Positions 1-12,282 of a DNA stretch of 64,000 bases are shown here, piece after piece. The number at the start of each line of letters is the position of its first letter. Position 1 is the first letter of the stretch. The position numbers and the translations under genes were made by a program. The notes beneath the pieces were generated by a model, which was not told the DNA's origin, ran no database searches, and saw only the letters and a list, made by a program, of their open reading frames with translations. This stretch comes from Gossypium raimondii. Lineage: Eukaryota; Streptophyta; Magnoliopsida; Malvales; Malvaceae. The DNA lies in NCBI RefSeq assembly GCF_025698545.1, contig NC_068571.1:53043733-53107732 (forward strand). Direction: 5' to 3'.

Positions 1-298
1 TCCCGACATAGATTGACCCAACTCGACCAGAAACCAACCCGACCTACTCAACCGACAAGTCTACTTGTAATACAAGAGGAAATGCATAGATCTTAATAAT
101 TCATATTAAGAGCCAAGAACCTAGAAAACCAAACATGAAACTTCAAACCTTAGTGGACTAAATTGACTGGCACATGAAGTTTCCCTTGCAAGTGATGAAA
201 ACCATGTCCGAGATTGATTCAGATGCAAATCAATTTTTTGGAACTTAGATGTTGATAATCAGAACTACGTACAAGTATAGATATAGCTAACCTTCATA

Positions 299-2954
299 TC
301 ATGAGGAGCAACAAAAGAACCGCCTTTCACTTTCTCGAGGCCTATTATGCAACTTAATTCCGGTCGGCCTTGACGGAGCAGCTTTCGCCAATCTCTTCGC
401 TGCAGGAGAGTTATGTAAGAACTAAGAAAGGAAGTTCAGTAAACGAGCATGGTAGAGGGACCAAAACCATAATTTGACCTTCTTGTATCCGAGAGCAATC
501 TTACAGTTTAATTAATGAGCCATATGATTGATGATTACTTGCTGGTCAAGTAATTGAACAACTTTCAAAGATCATTTCCTCACTGTCTTTTAGGACAAAC
601 CACCTTAAAGCCATATACGCATCATACGAATTTAAACTCTAATCGATTCGTATAAGAAGAAAACAGAATGTTAAAACATGGAATTACCAATCTCGTAAAA
701 GAGTTCATTGACGTTATGTGCCGTCTTTGCCGATGTTTCGAGGAAAGTCAAGCCATTTTCTTTGGCATATTGCTCACCTTCCTGCATAATAATTTAGGAG
801 TTATTCAGATTGTTTCCCTTGTCCCTGTTCTAGGCAACGATGACGCAATTGTACAGCATTAACGAGAATCGAAACACTGTATAGTAGAGATATACTTTCC
901 GATCGATAATGTCTTTCCGATAAAAAGTATGTATGCATATATATATATATATATCAGATTGCAGATACCTCATTTCCCACTTTTTTCTTGTCTTCCAAGT
1001 CAACCTTGTTTGCTACCAAGAACATTATCAAATTCTGATTTCCTGAACCGGAATAACATGAATCAGACAACATATTACCAAATTCGTACCAGTCGTATAC
1101 ATAATGATGAAATGGGAAATTCGGGGTTTAAATCATCAACTTATATATACCAATACCAAGTTAGTCCGAGGAATGTAACATTTTAAATTTGTTTAGATTG
1201 TTTGTCGATTTACCTTGTCGTTGCACTTCCCGAACCCATTTTTTGGCTCGCTCGAACGTTTCCTGAAAGATCGAATCCGATGAACATATCCAATTATAAA
1301 AAGCATGAATACATGATGACAGCAGTATCAGAACAGATGAATTTAAAGAGCATGATCAAAACATATATACAAGTCCTTGTCATCTTTCATGATTCGTAAA
1401 ACCTCGAGTAACCGGTCCACATCGACGGACAATAAACATCATCGAGGGAGAGGACAAAGCGGGGATAATGCCCCGTTTACAGCTATGCTGTAAACTATTA
1501 GTATCAATTAGGCAAGTTTCATATGACTATGCATGATAGATAGTATTAATTAGACATGTTGAAGAAAAAAAAAATGAAAGCACGACAAGATCGAGCGGAA
1601 GCTACCGAGCTCGTGACGTCGTAGACCACGACAGCAGCGGCTGCACCACGATAGTACATCGGAGCCAAACTATGGTATCTCTCTTGGCCTGCTGTGTCCC
1701 ATATATCAAACTTTATAGTGGCTTCATTAAGTGATAAAACTTGAGTAAAGAAGGCTGCTCCAATTGTGGATTCCTACATGAGTTATACACACATTAGATG
1801 AATATTAATAGGTGAAATTACCTCACAGGTCCTTCTATTATAGAGACTTAATTTAATTTTTAAAAAGAATCAAATAAAGCTAAATTTTAATAGAGTTTAT
1901 AACATTTGTTGTTAAAAAAAGTTACGTGAAATTAATTTTTTTTCCCAATTGCAATCAACTCTAAATAAAATATTTCAATTATTTGACTTTGTTAACAAAA
2001 AATTTATTTATAGAAGTATAAAAGCTTTAAAAATATTAACTATATTAAACGGTAAATGTCAGTTTTATTTAGATTTGATCTTATTTGATTTTTTTATAGT
2101 ACAAAGACTAAATTTATTTATTTAATAGTAGAAGGATTAATATGGTTATTTTCTCTTACATTAATACGATACATCAAATAAGCAGAAAATAGAAATAAAA
2201 AGTTTGAAATGAAAATAAACCTGGAAATCAAAAAATTGGCCTTTGACAAATCTCAATACCAAGCTTGTTTTCCCAGTTCCCATGTGCCCAACAAGTACCT
2301 GGAAAAAAAGAGAGTTTCATATTAACGATATTTTCAGAATTAGATAGATGTTGAATCCGTCAAATTATTGATTCACCAATCTAATCGGTACAGATGATTT
2401 AATTAACTAAATTATTAAAAATTTAAAATTGATTCTACCGGCTTTTTAACTTTATTTAACTAGTCCATACTGATTTACGGCTCAACTGGTTTAAAATCTT
2501 TTTCCTAATCGATACTTTTATTGGTTCCCAATCCAATCAGTCAGTCCAATTTAGATAACCATGCATGTTGGCGTTTCCTCTTCTTTTGACCATTCATGAA
2601 TTTCATGAATTTGAGTATAGAAATTCATCCACCTAGACCATATTTAATCTCGTAACCAAGTTTATATTATATGACAATCGGATATTAACTTAATTAGAGA
2701 ATAACTAAAACACCTTTCTATATATAAAGTAAGTTATATTATTATAATAATAATTTTATCCTTTTATATAAATTTAATAAAAATTTACATAAGAATATTT
2801 GAAGTTAGGGCATAATAAATTTTAAATCTTGAACATATAAATTTTAACTAAAACTTTATTTGATACTTAAATAAACTTTTAATAAATATATTTATTACAT
2901 AAACATTTTCACCCTGTCATAATCTAGTAGTAATTTAAAATAATGAGTATATAC

Positions 2955-3012
<58 letters not shown>

Positions 3013-3508
3013 GACAACATTATTTAGCTCTTGAATTTGTCCATTTATACTAATTAATTGGTTTCGAATATGTATTTCGTTAACTGGTTTAATATCTCCG
3101 TAGTAACACCGTTAATTTGTATTGATGTAATACTACTAACCAAAAAATCTAATTTTAATGTCAGCCCCTATTTTATTAAAATTTAAGATTTTAATTCTTC
3201 TATTTTATGAAAATCCACATCGTATAACTAAATTATAGTTGAAACCCTGATATTATGGGTCCCTCTCCAAAGTAATAAATTACATGGAATTGAAATAAAA
3301 GATTAAACTCCAATTTAGACAAACCATAAAAATAAAATAAAATTGAAATCAATCAATAAACAAAGCACTTCCTCCATTGATCTCAAGTTCAAACAACAAA
3401 ATCATTATTTTTCTTCTTTTCTAAAACCAAAACAAAAGAGAAGAGAAAAGGGGATCAGGGCATACTCACCAGCTTGGCTTGTATGTTCTTATTTCTCGAC
3501 CTTGCCAT
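299..3508 (-). CDS. RABF2: RABF2-type (Rab5-like) small GTPase, 7 exons
   Basis: Rab5-class GTPase acting in endosomal and vacuolar vesicle traffic (family knowledge). Reading the minus strand, exons are 3508-3470, 2298-2221, 1773-1606, 1262-1214, 1042-969, 781-688 and 399-299. All have GT/AG borders and join in frame to 200 codons plus stop, the usual Rab5 length. Visible motifs are the P-loop GHMGTGKT (residues 17-24), a switch I region after ESTIGAAF (40-47), DTAGQE (65-70), NKVD (123-126) and ETSAK (151-155). A C-terminal CCSS (197-200) fits geranylgeranylation. The start is the only ATG before the conserved NKNIQAKL. The P-loop has His where most Rab5 proteins have Asp. The lipid-anchored RABF1/ARA6 branch is excluded because the CC tail is present and no N-terminal MGC is seen. 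Intron 1 (2299-3469) holds a TA repeat and intron 2 (1774-2220) a degenerate MITE. Confidence 0.95.
1808..2155. repeat. degenerate inverted-repeat MITE in Rab intron 2 (family B)
   Basis: The left edge starts with a ggtgaaattacct..acaggtcc motif and the right part reads as its loose complement. The interior resembles the better preserved element at 22322-22639. It lies wholly inside an intron of the Rab gene. Confidence 0.5.
2963..3010. repeat. TA dinucleotide microsatellite
   Basis: An almost uninterrupted (TA)n tract in intron 1 of the Rab gene. It is likely polymorphic in length. Confidence 0.9.
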
Positions 3509-5343
3509 TAACGATTTGATGAAATTTCCCAGAAAACAATAGAGAAAAAAGAATCCAAAGAGCTTTAGAGGTAGAAAATTTCAAAAGAGAAACTTTGGAA
3601 TTGAAAACTAGAAAGAAAATGGCTAGTTTCCAGAAGTCTTTATAGTTTCCAGGGAAAAATGTCAAACAAAGATTACCATCATTATTTAATACCCAGAAAT
3701 TTCGAGTGTAGATATGATATGAGACTGGTAGTTTTGTGGATTTGACTAGTAAGTAAGTTGGGTTTCATTTGCAAATTTGCTTTAAGCTGTTTGTGTTTTG
3801 TTTTGTGGTTTTTGGATACAAATTCGAAGAATATGTTTATCATAATCATCAATGCATATAGATAGGATTAAGCAAAAATATTTGTTGAATTTATCAATAT
3901 AATTTATAAGATGTATCAATCAAATTCTTTTATCAAGTATACAACTTATCCGATTCAATACTATTCTTTGTTTATTTTTAATCTCTAAGTATCTTACGAT
4001 CTATACTATATTGATTGCCCTCAAACAGTTAACGTAATTAATCTCTCAGTATAACACAATTATTATGAATTTGATAATAATACAATAGTCTAAATGAGAT
4101 CTCATATCTTGTCATCCACGTGGTAGAATACAATGAGCCATATTAAGATACCTTTAGCCCCCACATGAAACCCCCACAATCTCACCATGCCCATGTGGGA
4201 TTCCACTATAGCTAGTAATTCAGTAGTGCATTTATCTATGGAATTTTTGTACCACACCGACAAACAACATCAGAATGTCGATCATGCTATTATGTTTTTG
4301 TCTTCTACTCACGAATTGTTAATATTAAACTGTCCTAAATGTCTGATGAAGGTTGAGAAATGTCAGCACCAAGGCAGTTTGTATTGTCCTCTTTGTTGAA
4401 TTGTAAAACATTAGATTGTTATGGTGGGTACAGATTTTAGAGTCGGTGGTTCCAGACGGTCCATACGAAAGTGTTGAGAGTCGTAATTAATAGTAGTTTC
4501 AATAAATTAGAGAAAGAATATAGGATTTAGGAAGAAGTGTGCTAGAGTTTTGATAAGTGAGAGAGTATTTTGGCTTTAATCGGGCAACGAGGGATTTATA
4601 TAACTGATGACCCTAAGATGAAATTGGTTGATAGGAAAAGTCAGGGGTGAAGTCAAAAAATTATTTTTAAAGGAGCTAGAGAAAGGTGTCAATGAAGGGC
4701 ATACCTTAATCATCGTGATCATACAATATCAGGAGGATATTTATATAGCTAATGGTCTTGAGATGTGATTGGTTGGTAGGGAGACTTAATAATTGAGCTA
4801 TAATGTAGGGATGATTGAACATGACTAAAGGTGATCAAGGAACTTGTCATATTGTTGTGGAATTGTTTAAGAGAATTTTAAACATGTCTTGAAACCGTTT
4901 AAGTAAGTTACGATGAGAGACCATGATCCTACAACATTAAATGATATATTCCTTTCACTTGGCTCTAAGCCGAGCCAACTTTTCTTTATTCTTTTGTATT
5001 TCAATCACAATAAATTGAAAAAGAAAACTTCCATAAAAATAAAAAAACATAGTGGCATGGTTTATGCAAAGGTAAAGACATGTCACTTTCATGTTAGGTT
5101 GTGAATTGTGAGACTTTTAAGAACCTAAACCCCTTATCTCTTCCTTTTCACCAAGAAATTAGACAACCATTTTTATCTTTACTCATGGGTGAAATCACAA
5201 AAGGTTAATATACATATAAGGTCAAAATATGGTGCCAAATTTTTGTATTTACATTTAATTTGAGATTCAATTTCTATATTTAAAAACTTAATAATAGTTT
5301 TTATGTAAAAATCATAATCCAATAGTTGACACTATTATTATTT
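3509..5343. other. intergenic: Rab 5' flank and AT-rich DNA
   Basis: The first few hundred bases are the upstream region of the minus-strand Rab gene, with a purine-rich leader near 3420-3600 on the displayed strand. I see no gene in 3700-5343. Short open frames at 4187-4399 and 4913-5104 lack recognisable domains. Confidence 0.6.
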
Positions 5344-5871
5344 GGGCAAATTATAACTAAGGTAATTAAACTATTAATCAGTTTACACGTTTGGGTTACT
5401 CAATTTCAAAAAGTTATAAAATGATCACTAAACTATTCAAAAAGTTTTATTTAAGTTACCGAGTTGTTAAATTTTTTTTAAAAGTTCGAGTAGTGAGTTC
5501 CTAGTGATGATTCGACGATCGGTATGGTGGATTAGTATCTATCGACGAGTAGAAGAACATACCTTAGATCCAAGTCGATCTAACGATCAGCGTTAGAGAT
5601 CGAAGACGAAAACTATTTAGATTTTGGTTCATTCGTTAAGTTAAAATCTATTTCAAAAAAAAAAACTGAATTGCAGAAGAGAAGGGGAAAGAGATCTTTT
5701 GATTGGTGTAGGTGGTGCGAACATAGAAGACCATATAGTAGCATATTTAAGAGTCCAATGATTTAAATGAAAACTATCGAATAATCCAGTAACCCATTTT
5801 GTAACTTTTTGAAGTTGGGTGACGGAAAGTAAACTTTATAATAGTGTAGTGATATTGGGTGTAGTTTACCC
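5344..5871. repeat. inverted-repeat element, family C, full copy
   Basis: Starts gggcaaattataacta and ends gtgtagtttaccc, which are imperfect complements. The subterminal regions (phrases such as 'not cover my account' aside, i.e. the aaaaagttataaaatgatc / attttgtaactttttgaag arms) are also complementary. Related copies lie at about 34450-34975 and 43931-44840 in the opposite orientation. No transposase is encoded, so it is a non-autonomous MITE-like element. Confidence 0.65.
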
Positions 5872-5973
5872 TTATTATCTTACCTACTTCAAAAATAAAT
5901 CATTATAAACTCAATAAACATGCCTAAAAAATCAAACTTTACTAAAGTATAGGGACCATAGCATATTTTGACC

Positions 5974-5986
5974 TATATATATATAA
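5974..5986 (+). promoter_or_regulatory. candidate TATA box of the 6075 gene
   Basis: A tatatatatataat stretch lies about 90 bases before the ATG at 6075, a plausible core promoter position. The TATA-like sequence is visible; its use is inferred. Confidence 0.45.
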
Positions 5987-6074
5987 TACAAAAAGGCTTA
6001 ATAAGCTTCTTCTTTAAAGTTTGCCCACTAGAACTAACTCTTCATTTATTTTCTCTTTTCTCTCTCTCTTTTCA

Positions 6075-6326
6075 ATGGCGTCCCATGAAAACATCACCGT
6101 CATCACCTCCCCCAAAGGCAGCAACTCGGAAGCAGCAGCGTCGGCGGCAGCCAACTCGCCGAAAGGAGGCCAATGTTTGTGCTCGCCGACGACTCACCAA
6201 GGCTCTTTCCGGTGCAGATTTCACAGATCAAGCTCATCATCTTGGATGATGAAACGATCAAAATCCATGCCTACCAACAATACTTCCATGGTTTCTCTTT
6301 CTCCCAAGTCAGTTGAAACTACATAA
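6075..6326 (+). CDS. small serine-rich CLCSP-motif protein, 83 aa
   Basis: A single-exon 83-residue protein with low-complexity Ser/Ala ends and a conserved core, CLCSPTTHQGSFRCRFHR, near residues 34-51. This core marks a plant-specific family annotated as serine-rich protein-related. Its molecular function is not known to me. The Cys, His and Arg spacing could bind metal, but that is speculation. The ATG at 6075 follows a CT-rich leader and gives the family's typical N-terminus; an overlapping frame from 5968 has no family signature. The tail after the core is basic and serine-rich. A second member of the family lies at 23654-23815 on the other strand. Confidence 0.8.
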   Translation: MASHENITVITSPKGSNSEAAASAAANSPKGGQCLCSPTTHQGSFRCRFHRSSSSSWMMKRSKSMPTNNTSMVSLSPKSVETT

Positions 6327-8424
6327 AAACCCCAATAATACACACATATACATAAGTATATGTGTATCTATATCCACCATGTATGTTTTCATAACAATTC
6401 CGATCTGTATAACTCTACCTATGTGAAATATATGGATATATAGGTATGTTTGATTTTCTGTATTTGCTTCTTATATATATATATATGAAATATGGGTAAA
6501 TGTTTAAATTTTCAAGCAGCATATTACTAAGAGCTTTGCTTCTCTTTGTTTTGTTTATGGTAAGTATATATGTGTATGCGAATTTGGGAAAACATTTGGG
6601 TGAAAATTGAATTATAATTTTTGAACATGTATGAATTTTATTATTTCTATCATTTTTGAAGGGATTAATTTGAATTTATTTTCATTTTAAGGACTAAAAT
6701 GTAATTTTATTATATTAATTATAAGTTAATCATGGAGTTGAATTGAAATCTTTTTGATTTTGAGAGAGCAAAGCACCTGCTTACCTTTTAAATTCGCCCT
6801 ATAAATATAAATATACAAATTAATCTTCAAGTTTCATGGTAAAATTTTATTTTGATCCTTCTAAATATTTATTACTTTGGACCCTTTTAAGGAAAATTTT
6901 GACTTGGCCCTTTGCATGTTAGTTTAATGAGGTAAAGAGAGGAGTGTTTTGATAAGATTGAGAAAATCAATTTTCAATTATAAAATCATTATCCTTAACT
7001 GGAAAAAGTTTTCTTTAATCAAAAAACCGACACGTTCAAAGGTGATAATATAAAGTTTATGTTGCTTTCAAACTATAGTTTTAAGAACAATTCTATAAAA
7101 ATTAATGGTGATTAATCAACCTTAGTGTATAAATATATATATATAATTGGTTGAATATTGTATGGCTTTTATATAAAAATATACCAAATATCTTACAATA
7201 ATATAATAAATTTGTAAAAAGAAATTATTATTTAATTGAAGTGATATCTCATTTTACTGTGATAATAATTCAATCAATAATTTAACATATTATATTATTT
7301 ATTAAAATGATTTTAGTTACGACTTACGTTCTAGTTAAAAAGTATTATTTTCTATATTTATTTTAAAAGTTTTAATGAAGTAATTATGATTTTTTTCTAA
7401 ATCTATTTTGGGTTTAAATTTTTTATAAATTTTGTATAAAAAATAAAACACAAATATTGTTATTTTATAAAAGAAAACGTTTTTAGTCAATTTTTAAATA
7501 AGTTGTGTGTGGTTAACTCATTACATTAACTAAATCATGCACTTAAATATTATTAGATTATGACCCATGCACGATATAGGTGAAAGAAAAATTAATATGA
7601 AAAATATATTTATAAAAGATTTAGGTGTTGTTTGATAAACGGAAAAATTAAATGCTAAAAATAAATATTGAAAAGTTAAACATTAAAAATAAGTACTGAA
7701 TTTAAGTTATAAAATATGTTTTATATGTTACATAAAATTAAATGCGAAATATAATTAGATTGTTTGATAAATATAAATGTTAAATTATGACTCTCTTTTT
7801 TTATATATTTTATCTCAATTTTTCTAAAGATTGTCATTTATGCCCTCATTCTTATAAATAAGTTTTGGATGCAATGATAAGACACAGTGCACTCCCAATA
7901 GTAAAATACGGATTTGAATCTTGGAGACAGTATTGTTAAAAAATATAGCTATAATCCTTAAACGTAAACTGTAAAATGAATATGATTGATACTCAAATAA
8001 TTGTATGCTTGAAAGATTTAGATAAGAGAACTTTATCCACATAAAAAAAAAAAAACTAATTCAATTCATTGTGGGATTTGAGGATTGCCTCAGATTTTTT
8101 CTGGACTGAAATTGAAATGGATTTGGAGATGAGTTTTGAATGGTGTCAAACCATGTTTGAAATATGAGTAGGATTAATTGATGAGAAATTCATTTCTTTT
8201 TCCTTCTAAAACCAGTCGGCTTTTGATAAATATAATTGACATTTAGTTTATAAATTTGGTGATTTTTTTCATTTTGGTCCTTTTATTTGTTTTTATTAGT
8301 CTTGAATTCTTTTTTAATTTGGTCCATGAACTTAGTTTTTGTTATAGTACAATGAGGTGACATTTGAGGTTATGTCAAATTATCACTTGAAATTATTATT
8401 TTTTTAAAAAATTACTTTTATTTA
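6327..8424. other. intergenic AT-rich DNA
   Basis: 3' flank of the small serine-rich gene followed by AT-rich sequence. There are short TA runs near 6473-6485 and 7134-7143. I see no coding potential; the open frame at 7824-8042 has no recognisable domain. Confidence 0.6.
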
Positions 8425-9032
8425 GGGTCTGTTTGATTGCCGTAAAATATTTTCCGTAAAATAATTTCGGAAAATGTTTTACTTTTCGTAAAATGATTTC
8501 TTGGAAAATATTTTCGGTGTTTGATTGAATCATGTAAAATATTTTAATTTGGTTGGTAGATTTCTGAAATATTTTTGAAAAAATTGTTTTTACATATATT
8601 GATATATATTAATAAATTTTATATTTTAAATTATTTTTACATATATTGCAATGATTTATTTATAATAATACTCAATTATTAAGCCGTAATATTAATCGTT
8701 ATAAATTGAAAAAAAATTAATATCAAATAAATTATTTGTAATTGTGTTAAAAAACAAGTATTGAATAATTAAAAAAATAAGTTACTGGAAAATCGATAAA
8801 TAGAAGTAATTTTCTACCGGAAATGAAGGAAGGAATGAAGGAGGCGATAGAGAGGAGAACACGGAAAATGTCTTACGGAAATTGAAAGGGTAAGACATTT
8901 TCCCTAAAATGTAACCCATTTTCCCTTGTTTTTGAGTTCATTTTCCAAATAGAAAATATTTTCCGCCAATCAAACGCTGGAAAAGTTGGAAATGATTTTC
9001 CGGAAAATCAATTCCTTCAATCAAACAAACCC
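8425..9032. mobile_element. 608-bp hAT-like MITE with long subterminal repeats
   Basis: Ends are gggtctgtttgattg and its near-complement caatcaaacaaaccc. Inside, repeated aaatattttccg / cggaaaat motifs make the arms largely self-complementary. The flanking 8-mers tttattta and ttaaatta agree at 6 of 8 positions, compatible with an old hAT target duplication. No open reading frame. Confidence 0.75.
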
Positions 9033-9251
9033 TTAAATTAATTACTTTTAGAATTTATATAAAATTTTGAAATTTTTAAGTAATAACATAGCATAATCTT
9101 AAAATGTTACTTCATCATACTTTAATAAAAGTCAAATTTAAGGATTAAATTGAAAAAAATTAATGTGAACTATAAAAATAAAAAATTATCAAATTTAAAG
9201 ATTAAATGTTACTTCTCTCAAAAACAACGAAAATATCAAACGGTTAAATGC

Positions 9252-9253
<2 letters not shown>

Positions 9254-9285
<32 letters not shown>
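9254..9285. repeat. TTA trinucleotide microsatellite
   Basis: About ten tandem tta/att units in AT-rich DNA upstream of the LINE. Confidence 0.85.
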
Positions 9286-9287
<2 letters not shown>

Positions 9288-9526
9288 TGCTGTGTCTTGT
9301 GAAGATGTCATTTTCACAATGATTTGTTTTCTCCTATTTAATATTAAATGAAGTTATAATGATGAATAAAGTTTTAAATTAAGGGCAAAAGCACATGGAT
9401 TCACTCATAATAACATTAATAAGTTAATGGATTACCTTATCCATTAGTTCCTTTTTGTCTTGTGAGTAAATAGTATCATTATTAAAATTCATCACCAACT
9501 AATTTCTTTCAATTATTTTGTTAAAG

Positions 9527-9538
9527 ATGTGATGGCCT
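9527..9538. repeat. left target-site duplication of the LINE
   Basis: atgtgatggcct, repeated exactly at 18146-18157 immediately after the element's A tail. Confidence 0.9.
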
Positions 9539-11517
9539 ATTTTAAAAATAATTTTAGTATTATCAAAGCAATGGAGACGCAAAATTCCGGTAACGATACT
9601 GATAGAGATTCGTACGCTGACGGTGACCGAAATACCAAAAAAGTAATATTCAAGGAAGCTGTTGATGGGGAAGACAATAATATGGTTGTTGATTCTAATC
9701 AACAGCCAATTATGTCTTTTAAAGACAAGCTTTTGGGGGGAGGTGTTGCCTCCTCTGACGGGAATCTTGAAGGGATTTTTGGAAAGGATGAGAGTGATTT
9801 TGAACTTATGGAAGGAGATGTGAATATGTCCATGGTTAATGGGATTCCGGCAATCGCCTTCTTGGATCGCATCAAGGACATACTATTCAAAGAAATGGAG
9901 TTGACGGTCATTCTCAAGCTATTAGGGCGTAACATTGGATACAACGTGCTTCACAATCGTAACCTTAATCTTTGGAAACCTGCAAAATCTTTTCATCTAA
10001 TGGATACCACTAATGGATATTTTTTGGTTAAGTTTCAAGATATTGACGATTACAACAAAGTTTTAACCCAGGGTCCATGGATCATATTCGGGCAATATCT
10101 TACTATGCAACCATGGACAAAAATGTTTAATCCAACACAGCCTTACTCTAGCATGGTGATGGCTTGGATTCATTTATCGAGTCTTTCAGGATACCTGTAT
10201 AAACGAAAAATCATTGAAGCTATTGGAGGACTAATCAAAAAATTCATCAAATTAGATTTACAAACCGATAACAAAACCAAGGGACGGTTTGCCCGCTTGG
10301 CAGTATTCATCAATCTTGACAAACCTTTGGTCTCTCAAGTCTTGGTTGATGTGCTGTTCAAAGGGTTGAGTATGAGGCACTCCCGACGATTTGCTTCTGT
10401 TGTGGCAAATATGGTCATGTTAAGGAGCTGTGCTTATCGGTGGGAGAGAATCTGGCTTCAGGGAGTTCCGTAGATGTGACAGTGGTGGTCTCCAAAGAAG
10501 ATGGTGGTGAAGAAATGAGATTAGATTACAGGTTGTGGATGTTGGTTGAGAGGAAATCAAGGCGTAGTCAATGGGATTCTCGGGTTAATGGGGTAGCAAA
10601 GTTGGAAAAGGTTCGTTGGGGTCTAGATTTTTATTGTTGATCGTGGAAGGTGCTTTAAGTGGTGATTTGGGAGGATCTGATGAGGGATTTTTGGGGGAGA
10701 AGGGAGAAGGTAGTGCGGCGGGGGGTTTGAGAGGTAATAAAACTAGGGTTAAGCCTTTAAAGGATTTCGGTTATGATGTTGAAGTGGGTCGTGGGGCTGA
10801 GGCAGAGTTTAGGCTTTCGATTGGGCTTTTTTGAGGTCTAGTGCTAGCAGGCCAGGGGTTATTGGGTCGGGCCTAGTCAAGGGAGATTTTAGTCTTAAAT
10901 CTTTAGGAAAAATGCCTGAGGGATCAGCGGGGTTTTTCCAAATTAATAAAGACTTGAATACTAATTTAACCTCTTCTAATTCTGGTTCTTTCATTCCGTC
11001 TACAGGCTTTGCGCAAGTAAAATGCGATGACGTAGGAATGAGCAGGCCGTCGAATATGAAGCTTGGTGGGCCAAGTGAGGTTAGGCCTGGGCAGACTGGT
11101 CCTTTAGCGCCTGATGGGCTAAATCCCAGTGGACTGGACAACGTTTTTTAAGCGGAAAAAAAATACTATTTTGGATAAAAAAATTATGGAGCAGAATCTT
11201 GTAGAAGTGCAATTGGGTTCTCCAGGAAAAGTGAAAAATAAGTTGGTTCTCAATAATCCCATGTTCGAAGGACCTAGTGAAACTGCAATTAAATTAGACG
11301 CTACTCTTTTAGACCCGAAACATCATTTGGCTGTTATTTTTAATGAAAATAATGTGCCAAAATCATTCAAAGGTAATATAAGAAAAATATTTTGGTCAAT
11401 ACTAATAAATCTTTTTCTGGTTCTAGAAGGCGTGGTTTTGAGAATAAAGCTGGTATTAGCCATGGTGGAGCTTCCCTTAATCGCACATTCAAGGATAAGG
11501 GAAGTAGATTAAAAAAC

Positions 11518-11522
11518 GCTAA
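11518..11522. repeat. left 5-bp target-site duplication of the copia element
   Basis: gctaa, repeated at 13884-13888 directly after the second LTR. Confidence 0.9.
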
Positions 11523-11969
11523 TGTTAGGATCGTTCCGATTAAGCAACGAACAAGTAAAAATAGTAGAAGAAATTGAGAAGATGAACACGCAAATTTAAC
11601 GTGGAAAAACCCCTTAAAAGAGGATAAAAAACCACGGGCAAAGATAATTTTACTATAATGGCAAAAGAATGAAGAGTACAAAAGATGAAGATAAAAACTA
11701 AACCCCGAAAACCCGAAAAACAAAGAACCCTCAAAACGTAAACACAAAATTCTCTGAATGTGTTATGAGTTCTAATCTAATGGGTGTCACTTAATTCTAA
11801 GATTGTAAAGAGCCTATTTATAGGCTAAATTAGTAAGTCAAATAAACTATACTAATAAATGCTAAATATATTATACTAATAAATACTAAATCTTCTAGAA
11901 AGAAAATATATTTTTGTTTAACTTGACTTGCAAGCAATCTCTTAGAATTTGGGTCACACAATTCTAACA
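11523..11969 (-). repeat. 3' LTR of the copia element (displayed-strand left copy)
   Basis: 447 bp, starting tgttaggatcg and ending attctaaca. Compared with the other LTR it has two extra segments, about 8-9 and 36 bases. The larger lies between short gctaaat repeats, so the other LTR most simply lost it. Confidence 0.92.
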
Positions 11970-11980
11970 ATCTCCACCTT
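11970..11980 (-). promoter_or_regulatory. polypurine tract of the copia element
   Basis: On the minus strand this reads AAGGTGGAGAT immediately before the 3' LTR, the usual primer for plus-strand DNA synthesis in copia elements. Confidence 0.8.
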
Positions 11981-12282
11981 GACACGAATTCTTTCAATGC
12001 CATCTTTGCCAAAACCGCCACGGGCCTATCTTGAACTATGCAGGAATTAATCGAGTGAATCTATGCTTAGAAGTGGAAGACTTCTAGCCTTCGACTTGTG
12101 CCTCGCCAAATCAAAACTAACCCGGTCCGATTTTCACGAATACAAATGCCTAACTTTTCAAAACCTGCATCCAAAGAGAACCTCTCTTCAACAAACGGTC
12201 ATACCTTTTTCCCTCCTATGACCAAGTTGCCTCCGCTTCAAATGAGTTGACTTTGACTCAGAGCAGACGAGGATGTCCGATT

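Noticed and set aside
4187..4399. 70-codon open frame ending in a Cys-rich stretch (CPKC..CQHQ..CPLC)
   Set aside because: The Cys spacing hints at a zinc ribbon, but there is no family I recognise, no promoter context and no intron evidence; random in AT-rich DNA is likely.
9532..9570. Earlier ATG for LINE ORF1 (MAYFKN..)
   Set aside because: It lies in the target-site duplication, so it belongs to the host site and not to the element; the ATG at 9571 is preferred.
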